Source of the DNA: Parabacteroides faecis
GTDB lineage: Bacteria > Bacteroidota > Bacteroidia > Bacteroidales > Tannerellaceae
Direction: 5' to 3'
Assembly: GCF_014647375.1 (NCBI RefSeq)
Contig: NZ_BMPB01000004.1
Span: 248,001 to 312,000 of the forward strand
Length of the DNA stretch: 64,000 nucleotides
How positions within the stretch are numbered: position 1 is the stretch's first letter; every line of letters begins with the position of its first letter. Under the pieces are notes generated by a model. It saw only the letters and a program-made list of their open reading frames with translations. It was not told where the DNA came from and made no database searches. A program made the translations under genes and the position numbers. Below, piece after piece: positions 8,487 through 16,256 of the stretch.

Positions 8487-10409
8487 ATGAATAAACGATT
8501 TTTGGTCTTCACATTGCTATTAGCCGTTGGATTAGGAATGTGTATCTCTTGTACAACAGGGGAGTATGAATTAACCTCACCCGATAAAAAACTGGTGATG
8601 CAGATACAGCAAGAGGATAACGGTGAACTGACCTATGCTTTCACTGCTAACCGAACTCCGTTAATAAATAAATCCTCTTTGGGCTTCAAATTAGAATCTG
8701 AAGAGGTTATTCCTTCCTCCGGTTGGAAGATAGAAGATGTTTCCGGCAGGCAGGTTCGGGGAGAATGGAAACCGTTGTGGGGTAAACGTGCGGTAGTCCC
8801 GGATCATTTTAATGAACTGACAATAACATTGACCCGTCCGTCAGGTATCCCCGATCGCATGGAACTGGTTGCCCGGGCATATAATGACGGTATCGCTTTT
8901 CAATATCGCATACCATCGGGGAATGCGGGAGAAGCAAAGGTCTTGTCTGAGCAGACAGCCTATAATTTTGCGGATGATTATACAGCCTGGTTCTACAACG
9001 GAGAGAATTATAATATCGGACCGGAAAAACTGACAGAGACAGACGGAACCCGTTTCCCTGTAATGACGGTTAAGGCCGTGGATAACCATTATCTGGCTAT
9101 CCATGAAGCCAATCTGGAGACTGGCGCTCCTTTGGTCTTACAATCGAAAGGCGGGGAACGTTTGTTTTCCGTAGCTTCTAAACCCGCGACTCTCTTATCC
9201 GGTTATACGTCAGCTTGGCGGGTGATCCTTTACGGAACGACACCGGGAGTATTGACCGACTCTCATCTGATTGAACTGCTAAATCCTGATCCGGATCCAG
9301 CCTACGACTTCTCATGGGTAAAACCCGGTATGGCTGTCTGGGATTGGAGAATCAACGGAGCCGAATGGGAGGGATTCAAATATACGATGTCCTATCCTTC
9401 CTGGATACGGATGGTAGACTTTGCCGCAGCACAAGGCTTCAAATATCTGGTGTTGGACGCTAACTGGTACGGTCCCGAATTTGCGTCGGATTCTCATCCG
9501 GTGGAAGGTGATAAAGCCAAAGATGTACAGAACCTGATCGCTTACGGGAAAGAGAAAGGAGTGGGTATCTGGTTATACCTGAATGATGTTGGTGGCCGGA
9601 AGTTCCCGATAGAGGAGACATTGAAACAATATGGCGATTGGGGAGCAGCCGGAGTGAAGTACGGTTTTATGAGTGGAAGTCAGGAAGAAAAAAATCCCTG
9701 GACAAGAAAGATCACCGAGCTGTGCGCAAAGAACCATCTGTTGGTCGATTACCACGACGGTCCGGTTCATCCTTACGGACAGATGCGTACCTGGCCGAAT
9801 GCTGTCACACGTGAATATTGCCATGCTCAGTTGGATGCTCATCGTGTGTTTGAACCGAAGACGTTTGTTACAACGGTTTTTGTAAACATGGTTGCCGGTC
9901 CGGTGGATATGAATAACGGAATGTTCGATCTTCGCCAGGGGCATACGACCCGTGTAGACGAAAGTCAGCCGGTTCCTTCGACACTGGTTTCGGAAGCTGC
10001 ACGTACCTTGATCGTATTTTCCGGTGTAACGATCCTACCTGATATTCCTGAGTTTTATGAGAAATATCCGGCTTTACTCGACTACCTCTCTTCTCAGAAG
10101 ATGCCTTGGAAAGAGAGCCGTACGTTGGCCGGTGAGATCGGGGAATATATTGTCATGATGCGTCAGACGGAGGATGCTTACCTGGTCGGTGCCGCAACAA
10201 ATGAATCCGGTCGTACAATCGATCTGCCTCTTACATTCCTGGAAGAAGGCATTTTTGATGCAGAGATAGTGGAAGACAGCGATGACGCTCATTACCTGAC
10301 AAACCGGGAGACATTGAAAGTATCAAAGAAACAAGTAACAAATAAAGATATTTTGAAATTGAAGCTGGCTCCCGGTGGTGGTGCTTGTCTGAAATTCATC
10401 AAACAGTAA
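8487..10409 (+). CDS. Glycoside hydrolase family 97 lipoprotein (alpha-glucosidase/alpha-galactosidase type)
   Basis: A 640-residue protein with a lipoprotein signal (MNKRFLVFTLLLAVGLGMCISC). The order is the family's N-terminal beta-sandwich (about 28-280, starting LTSPDKKLVMQI), a TIM-barrel catalytic domain (about 290-560, with SWIRMVDFAAAQGFKYLVLD and LLVDYHDGPVHPYG) and a C-terminal beta domain. GH97 contains both inverting alpha-glucosidases such as SusB and retaining alpha-galactosidases. The barrel motif VDYHDGP has an Asp where the retaining group has its nucleophile, which hints at the retaining type, but I would not fix the substrate on that. It is the first gene after promoter copy A, and the next gene starts six bases after its stop. 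Confidence 0.92.
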   Translation: MNKRFLVFTLLLAVGLGMCISCTTGEYELTSPDKKLVMQIQQEDNGELTYAFTANRTPLINKSSLGFKLESEEVIPSSGWKIEDVSGRQVRGEWKPLWGKRAVVPDHFNELTITLTRPSGIPDRMELVARAYNDGIAFQYRIPSGNAGEAKVLSEQTAYNFADDYTAWFYNGENYNIGPEKLTETDGTRFPVMTVKAVDNHYLAIHEANLETGAPLVLQSKGGERLFSVASKPATLLSGYTSAWRVILYGTTPGVLTDSHLIELLNPDPDPAYDFSWVKPGMAVWDWRINGAEWEGFKYTMSYPSWIRMVDFAAAQGFKYLVLDANWYGPEFASDSHPVEGDKAKDVQNLIAYGKEKGVGIWLYLNDVGGRKFPIEETLKQYGDWGAAGVKYGFMSGSQEEKNPWTRKITELCAKNHLLVDYHDGPVHPYGQMRTWPNAVTREYCHAQLDAHRVFEPKTFVTTVFVNMVAGPVDMNNGMFDLRQGHTTRVDESQPVPSTLVSEAARTLIVFSGVTILPDIPEFYEKYPALLDYLSSQKMPWKESRTLAGEIGEYIVMMRQTEDAYLVGAATNESGRTIDLPLTFLEEGIFDAEIVEDSDDAHYLTNRETLKVSKKQVTNKDILKLKLAPGGGACLKFIKQ

Positions 10410-10415
10410 TTTATC

Positions 10416-12662
10416 ATGAAAAACAAACTATTAGTAACTGTTTTATTCGCATCTGTCATTTTCTTACAGGCAGGTGCAACAGATCGGATTAAGCCGTCTG
10501 TCAGATATCATGAAGGGGGAAATGTTGTTTCCTGTACTCATTTTGAATCGGATAAGCAGACAACAGCAACCGATGCGAACGGATGTAAATGGCTGCTGAC
10601 CGTAGATAAACGAAATGTGGAGAATGATAAGACGGCTCTGGATTATACATTTACCTGGGAGTTGAAGCAGGGGGTTGCTAAAGATGTGTCTTTCTCGGTC
10701 GATTTCCAGTTCGATCAGTGGACACCGGATAATTATGTCTTTGTACCCGCTATAGTCTATGACGGAAACAGGTTTGCTACCAAAAATATCGGCTATCCTC
10801 CTTTTTGGTATGATAAGGCGGAATGGCGTGTGGACATGCCTACGACCGTCACCTCTTCTCAGCCTACATTGGGAAAGAAGGGGGAACAGTCTAAACCAAT
10901 CGAGTTGACTTCGGGAAATGCATCTACTCCATTGATGGCCTATTTCTCGGAAAATGACCGGAAGGCTTGGATGGTACAGACCAACCAAGGTAATGATCTG
11001 GGAGATTATGGTTTGACCATAAAAGAGAACGAAGATCGTTCCGAAGCTACTTTTTCTATCATAGCTCCTGTAACACGTACCGGTAATAGTGCAGATATTC
11101 CGGCAATTGTAAAAGAGGGGGGAAAGGTTTGTATCTCCTGCCGTGTATATAACTTTAAGGCGAAGCGGTTGAATGACATGATGAGCCGTTTCATGGATGT
11201 TCGTAAGACATTTAACAACAGTTCTCCCAGAGAGGTTGTACCTTATAGTGAGGTATGGAAGTTGATGAATAATCTGTACCAGACCCGGCGCTGGGACGAT
11301 CGTATCGATATGTATTGGTTGAGTGATGTGAAGGATAAGGCTTCCTGGAATTTCATTTGGCAACTAGGTTGGTGCGGAGGAGGACAAGCGACATATCCGA
11401 TTCTGGTGAATGGCTCTGAACAGGATAAAGCCCGTGCCATGAATAATTTGGAGGCTATTTATAATCGGACACAAGCAAAGTCGGGCTTCTTTTATGCCTA
11501 TGGCGATGGAAAAGAGTTTTATGGTTTTGGGTATGGGGAGCCGTTGGAAAATAATGTGACATTTGTACGTTCACAGGGTGACTGGTTGTATCTCTCGCAG
11601 TTGCAGATGAATTTGTTGAAGTCGAGAGGCGAACAGGTGAAATCCCATTGGTCGGAAGGGACCCGGAAGCAGGCTGATGCCTTTGTCCGTCTGTGGGATA
11701 AATACGGCCAGTTCGGTCAGTTCGTGAATGTTGAAACAGGGGATCTCTGTATCGGTAATTCGACGGCGGGAGCTATTGTTCCTGCCGGTTTGGCGCTGGC
11801 TTCCGAGACCTATAATGAGCCGCGTTATCTGGAAGTAGCCTGCCTGGCCGCCCGTAATTTTTATACTGATTATGTAGTAAAAGGATATACAACCGGCGGT
11901 CCCGGCGAAATCCTGTCAACACCGGATAGTGAGTCGGCTTTTGCCTTATTTGAATCATACATGGTGCTCCATGAGGTGACGGGCGGTAAAGAGTGGTTGA
12001 AATATGCTTCTGAATTATTGCCAATCTGTGCTAGTTGGACAGTCTCCTATGATTTTAATTTCCCGAAAGAGTCGGAGATGGGAAAGATCGGGGCACATTC
12101 CTGTGGATCTGTCTGGGCCAGTGTCGCCAATAAACATTCAGCACCGGGTATCTGTACCTGGTCCGGTCATAGCCTGCTGAAGTATTACCGTGCAACCGGT
12201 GATGAACAAGCTTTGGCTTTGCTGGCCGATATCGCCCACGGTCTTCCGCAATACATTAGTCGTGAAGAGTGTCCGATCGGGAATATGCCTCCAGGTGGTG
12301 TCTGTGAACGGGTAAACCTGAGCGACTGGGAAGGTAAAAACCAGGTGGGTGGAAGTATCTTCGGCTCTTGCTCGTGGTGTGAGGTGGCAACTTTATTGAC
12401 GGTTACTCAACTACCCGGTATTTATGTGCAGACAGACCGGCAGTTGGTCACAGTCTTTGATCATCTGAAAGTGGAAAAGAAACAAGGCAAGCAGGGACGT
12501 ATGATCTTGAAAGTAACTAATCCTACTTCTTATCCGGCTGATGTGAGGATCTATTCGGAAACATCGAAAGAGGCTCGTAAAGTTGCAATGCCAGCTTTCA
12601 TTAGCAAGATGAAATCAGTCTCTCTGAATCCGGGTGAATCAAAAGAAGTTCATATCGAATGA
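10416..12662 (+). CDS. Unrecognised secreted 748-residue protein, probably an (alpha/alpha)6-type carbohydrate enzyme
   Basis: A signal peptide is visible (MKNKLLVTVLFASVIFLQAGA). The N-terminal third is beta-rich (about 25-260, with PDNYVFVPAIVYDGNRF). From about 270 to 650 the helices and small-residue turns look like a six-hairpin toroid (NFIWQLGWCGGGQATYPILV, STAGAIVPAGLALA, GICTWSGHSLLKYYRATGDE). A short beta domain closes the protein. The glycine/cysteine-rich GSIFGSCSWCEV segment near the end is unusual. I do not recognise the exact family, and name no reaction. Translation is probably coupled to the GH97 gene, which ends six bases upstream, so it likely acts on the same glycan in the periplasm. 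The gene is convergent with the AraC regulator downstream. Confidence 0.75.
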   Translation: MKNKLLVTVLFASVIFLQAGATDRIKPSVRYHEGGNVVSCTHFESDKQTTATDANGCKWLLTVDKRNVENDKTALDYTFTWELKQGVAKDVSFSVDFQFDQWTPDNYVFVPAIVYDGNRFATKNIGYPPFWYDKAEWRVDMPTTVTSSQPTLGKKGEQSKPIELTSGNASTPLMAYFSENDRKAWMVQTNQGNDLGDYGLTIKENEDRSEATFSIIAPVTRTGNSADIPAIVKEGGKVCISCRVYNFKAKRLNDMMSRFMDVRKTFNNSSPREVVPYSEVWKLMNNLYQTRRWDDRIDMYWLSDVKDKASWNFIWQLGWCGGGQATYPILVNGSEQDKARAMNNLEAIYNRTQAKSGFFYAYGDGKEFYGFGYGEPLENNVTFVRSQGDWLYLSQLQMNLLKSRGEQVKSHWSEGTRKQADAFVRLWDKYGQFGQFVNVETGDLCIGNSTAGAIVPAGLALASETYNEPRYLEVACLAARNFYTDYVVKGYTTGGPGEILSTPDSESAFALFESYMVLHEVTGGKEWLKYASELLPICASWTVSYDFNFPKESEMGKIGAHSCGSVWASVANKHSAPGICTWSGHSLLKYYRATGDEQALALLADIAHGLPQYISREECPIGNMPPGGVCERVNLSDWEGKNQVGGSIFGSCSWCEVATLLTVTQLPGIYVQTDRQLVTVFDHLKVEKKQGKQGRMILKVTNPTSYPADVRIYSETSKEARKVAMPAFISKMKSVSLNPGESKEVHIE

Positions 12663-12667
12663 AATAG

Positions 12668-12766
12668 TTGCCGCACCTGTACCAACTGGCTGCGGCAGTT
12701 ATTTTAGATAGCTGCGGCAATGTTTTTTAATGACTGCCGCAGTCCTGGAAAACACTAGCTGCAGCC
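12668..12766. repeat. 22-bp-period array, core CTGCSGCA
   Basis: In the spacer between convergent genes, 8-bp cores TTGCCGCA (12668), CTGCGGCA (12690), CTGCGGCA (12712) and CTGCCGCA (12734) follow each other at exactly 22 bases, each with 14 unrelated bases between. A degenerate core CTGCAGCC sits at 12759. Adjacent cores are partly complementary, so the transcript can form hairpins and may also end transcription. The same core family recurs at 54506. Confidence 0.75.
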
Positions 12767-12773
12767 ATCCTCG

Positions 12774-13664
12774 TTATAGTTTGAAATTCTGCTTCCTGAA
12801 CTCCAGCGGGGAAAATCCCATCACATTGGAGAACGTCCGGGAAAAATATTGAGACTCTTTAAAGCCCAGCTTGTGAGCGATCTGATTCACTTTCATATCT
12901 GTCTGGATCAGTAGCTTGCAGGCTTTGTCTATTTTCAGGCGGATAAAATAGTCCATAGGGGGATGCCCGATCTCTTTGACGAACTTACGGTAGAAATAAG
13001 ACTCCGAATAACCGCAAAACTTTGCGAAATCTGCCAGTTTCAGGTTGGATTCGATATTGTCGTTCATGAAATGTACTACCCGGTTGATAATGTTTTCCGA
13101 ATATTCCTTTGGGCGGAACTGCCTGCGGTAAATATGGATAAAAAGAAATGATCCCAGGAAATGAGCAAAACACAGGTTCGCATAATGCATGTGATCCATA
13201 TCCGTACTCTCGTTCAGGGTATTGAACATCTCTTCGAACAAGTCGATCCGTTCCTCTATCCGTGATTGTGCAGAGGGGGGAACCGATGTCGGTTTATCGA
13301 AACGGGAAGAGAAAAGCGGAGCTTTATCCCCTCTGAAATGTAACCAGTAAATAGTCCAGGGATCCTCGTCATCCGCCCCGTAAGCATGCGGAATGTTACG
13401 GGGTAATATGATGAATTGGTTTGCTTCCAGCATTTTCCGTTTCCCATACAGCTCGATCCATCCCCGCCCGTCTTTGCAATAGATGAACAGATATTCATCG
13501 CATCCTTCCGGACGATTTATATAATGGTGGGAGGCACGCGCAAAAAATCCCATCGAATAGAGATACAGGTCGCCTGTGAGTGGACTGTCTTCCATCAGAT
13601 TGATCATAGGAATCGGCAGATAAATGAAACGTTCGCCGGAAAAACCAAGTTCTACTTTTGCCAT
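12774..13664 (-). CDS. AraC-family transcriptional regulator of the glycan locus
   Basis: The start is placed at the ATG at 13664 (296 residues) because the protein then aligns from its first residues with the second AraC protein at 60244 (MAKVELGFSGERF against MIKIKEGFKGERF). It has an N-terminal AraC-binding cupin-like domain (about 1-150, with PWTIYWLHF) and a C-terminal double helix-turn-helix (about 195-296, with LKLADFAKFCGYSESYFYRK and the second helix up to FSPLEFRKQN). Such proteins usually sense a sugar. It lies inside the glycan locus, divergent from GH3, with the shared 67-bp element copy B between them, which makes it the natural candidate to bind all three copies. That link is inferred from position. 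Confidence 0.93.
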   Translation of the reverse strand: MAKVELGFSGERFIYLPIPMINLMEDSPLTGDLYLYSMGFFARASHHYINRPEGCDEYLFIYCKDGRGWIELYGKRKMLEANQFIILPRNIPHAYGADDEDPWTIYWLHFRGDKAPLFSSRFDKPTSVPPSAQSRIEERIDLFEEMFNTLNESTDMDHMHYANLCFAHFLGSFLFIHIYRRQFRPKEYSENIINRVVHFMNDNIESNLKLADFAKFCGYSESYFYRKFVKEIGHPPMDYFIRLKIDKACKLLIQTDMKVNQIAHKLGFKESQYFSRTFSNVMGFSPLEFRKQNFKL

Positions 13665-13697
13665 AATACGTATAATCGGGTTGATACTGTAAAGTAA

Positions 13698-13764
13698 ACA
13701 ATAATAATCCACGAAATAAGCAATTATTTGCTATTTATTATTGGGATAGTTCTTTCTATTTTTG
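13698..13764 (+). promoter_or_regulatory. Shared 67-bp promoter/operator element, copy B (GH3 gene)
   Basis: Gapless 67-bp match to copies A and C, ending in the -7 box TATTTTTG (13757-13764) and oriented toward the GH3 gene. It lies in the divergent spacer with the AraC regulator gene. An AGCAA-N4-TTGCT dyad is visible inside the conserved core. Confidence 0.85.
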
Positions 13765-13811
13765 TTTTAACTTACACTTTCTGTTTGCTGTATGAAAAAA
13801 ACAATGATATC

Positions 13812-16154
13812 ATGAAAAGAAAAACAATGCTATTCTGCCTATATCTGAGTTGTAGTTTAGGCATTCATTCTTTGGCGGCTACGTCAGATCTCCCTTACAA
13901 AGATCCGAAATTATCCGTAGAACAACGCGTCACAGATTTACTGGGACGTATGACGTTGGAAGAAAAAGTGGCCCAGTTGAATATGAAAAGTCTTAGCGGA
14001 CTGAAAACCAACGAAAAAGGGAAGGTGACGGAGAGTTCATTGGAAGCCCTTTTTGGGGGAGAGAGCATCGGTTGCCTGGAAAGTCCCTTTATCGAACACG
14101 GAAAGATTGCTGCTTATTCGGAAGCGGCCGATCAGTATCTGCGGACAAAGACCCGGTTGGGCATCCCTGCTATTCAGATTGCCGAGTGCCTGCACGGACA
14201 CATGGCGCTAGGGGCCACAATTTTCCCTCAATCGATCGGTTTAGGGGCGACCTGGAATCCGGAGCTGATCAGGGAGATGGCAGGCGTGATAGCCCAGGAA
14301 GCTTTACTTGCCGGTGTGGACCAGGCTCTTTCTCCTTTGTTCGACATAGCTAGGGATCCGCGGTACGGACGTGTCGAAGAATGCTATGGAGAGGACCCTT
14401 ATCTGGTAAAGGAGATGGGTGTGGCTTTCGTGAAAGGGTTACAAGGCGAGCCGGAACAATCTTCCAAAGGAATAGCTCCCGGAAAGCTGGCGGCCATGGG
14501 AAAGCATTTTGTCGCCTATTCCAAGCCCGAAGCCGGAATTAACATTGCTCCGGCATTGGTAGGAGAAAGAGAATTGAGGGAAGATCATCTTTATCCTTTT
14601 GAGGCGGCGGTTAAGGAGGCCAATATCTATAGTATTATGCCCGGTTACCATGAGATAGACGGTGTGCCTATCCATGCCAGTAAATGGTTGTTGAAGGATA
14701 TACTCCGCGACGAATGGGGGTTCGACGGATATATATTCTCCGACTATGGGGCGATAGGCATGATGAACTATCTTCACCATACGGCCGACGGACCAAAAGA
14801 AACGGGCTTTCAGGCTATAACAGCCGGAGTGGATGTGGAAGCCCCCGGTGCCTATGGATATAAACATCTGGTAGAATTGGTAAAGGAGGGCAGGTTGCCT
14901 GAATCGGTTGTCGACGAGCGTGTAAGGTGTGTTCTTACGATAAAGTTTAAGATGGGGCTGTTCGATCGTCCCTTTAAAGTGCATAAAGGCGACCAACAGA
15001 AAGTCCATACGAAGGAAAATGTGGATTTGGCAAGGCGTATAGCCGAGGAGTCTATTGTTTTGTTGCAAAACAATGACAATGTTCTGCCATTGGATAAAAA
15101 CAAACTGAAATCATTGGCAGTGATCGGTCCGAATGCTGATAAAGTTCAGTTTGGCGATTACAGTCCCACGAAAAATAACGACTATGGCGTTACCGTCCTC
15201 CAGGGTTTAAGGGCATATCTGGGAGATGAGGTAAAGGTCAATTACGCTCTCGGCTGTGGCATCACTTCGTTGTTTACCGACAGTATCGCTTCGGCGGTGG
15301 AAGCTGCAAAGAATAGTGACGCGGTTATATTGGTATTGGGTGGTACAAGCCAGACACTTTCAGGTATTGGCTGGGGTGATGAAAACTCCAAAGAACTGGC
15401 TACGTGTGGTGAAGGTTATGATCGTAATGAACTGGATTTTCCCGGTGTTCAGCCACAATTGCTCGAAGCTGTGGCCGCTACCGGTAAACCGATAGTGCTT
15501 GTGATGATAAACGGCCGTCCGCTGACGATTGGCGAAGAAGCGAAAAAAGTGAATGCGGTTGTCGAGGCATGGTATCCGGGAGAGAAAGGCGGGGAGGCTG
15601 TGGCACGTGTGTTGTTTGGAGAGGTCAATCCATCCGGCCGACTTAGCATGACTTTTCCTCCAACGACAGGGCATATACCGTTATATGCTGCCCAGAAACC
15701 GTCTGCCAGAGGTTTTTACAAGAGTCCGGGTACGCCTGAAAACCCTGGCCGTGATTATGTTTTCGCCCATCCGAAACCCTTGTTCTGCTTTGGGCATGGT
15801 TTGAGCTATACCACATTCGAATATAAAAATATGCATATAAAAGAAGCGGGTGATGTAGTGAGGGTTTCCTGTGAACTGGCCAATACGGGTAAGCGTGACG
15901 GGGCAGAAGTCGCACAATTGTATGTCCGTGACGTAGTGAGCAGCACCAGTACGCCACTGAAGGCTCTTAAAGCTTTTCAAAAAGTATATCTTAAGGCAGG
16001 CGAGTCAAAGACAATCGAGCTTGTCGTAAAAAAGGAAGACCTGAAGGTATGGAATCCGGAGATGAAGAAAGTACTGGAGCCGGGTGAGTTTAAGGTGATG
16101 GTCGGTTCTTCGGTTGAGGATATCAGGCTGGATGGCAGCTTCGACGTGAGGTAA
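13812..16154 (+). CDS. Glycoside hydrolase family 3 (beta-glucosidase/beta-xylosidase type)
   Basis: The start is placed at 13812 (780 residues) because an in-frame upstream extension would overlap the promoter, whereas MKRKTMLFCLYLSCSLGIHSLAA is a good signal peptide. The N-terminal GH3 barrel spans about 35-370 and contains AMGKHFVAYSKPEAG and the nucleophile motif FSDYGAIGMM with its conserved Asp. The C-terminal GH3 sandwich (about 400-640) and a fibronectin-III-like tail (about 690-770) follow. The enzyme is expected in the periplasm, trimming terminal beta-linked glucose or xylose. The next glycosidase gene follows after about 100 bases. Exact sugar specificity is not readable. Confidence 0.94.
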   Translation: MKRKTMLFCLYLSCSLGIHSLAATSDLPYKDPKLSVEQRVTDLLGRMTLEEKVAQLNMKSLSGLKTNEKGKVTESSLEALFGGESIGCLESPFIEHGKIAAYSEAADQYLRTKTRLGIPAIQIAECLHGHMALGATIFPQSIGLGATWNPELIREMAGVIAQEALLAGVDQALSPLFDIARDPRYGRVEECYGEDPYLVKEMGVAFVKGLQGEPEQSSKGIAPGKLAAMGKHFVAYSKPEAGINIAPALVGERELREDHLYPFEAAVKEANIYSIMPGYHEIDGVPIHASKWLLKDILRDEWGFDGYIFSDYGAIGMMNYLHHTADGPKETGFQAITAGVDVEAPGAYGYKHLVELVKEGRLPESVVDERVRCVLTIKFKMGLFDRPFKVHKGDQQKVHTKENVDLARRIAEESIVLLQNNDNVLPLDKNKLKSLAVIGPNADKVQFGDYSPTKNNDYGVTVLQGLRAYLGDEVKVNYALGCGITSLFTDSIASAVEAAKNSDAVILVLGGTSQTLSGIGWGDENSKELATCGEGYDRNELDFPGVQPQLLEAVAATGKPIVLVMINGRPLTIGEEAKKVNAVVEAWYPGEKGGEAVARVLFGEVNPSGRLSMTFPPTTGHIPLYAAQKPSARGFYKSPGTPENPGRDYVFAHPKPLFCFGHGLSYTTFEYKNMHIKEAGDVVRVSCELANTGKRDGAEVAQLYVRDVVSSTSTPLKALKAFQKVYLKAGESKTIELVVKKEDLKVWNPEMKKVLEPGEFKVMVGSSVEDIRLDGSFDVR

Positions 16155-16256
16155 CATCGAAAGATAGTATAAGTAAACAAGGAGAATGTCTATTGTACAG
16201 GAAGTAAAAGGTCTTTTATTTTGTACAATAAAATTGCTAATCTAATAAGTAGTCGA

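Noticed and set aside
10464-11363. 299-codon antisense open frame in the 748-residue gene
   Set aside because: Overlaps a well-supported gene with signal peptide and normal composition; no recognisable motif.
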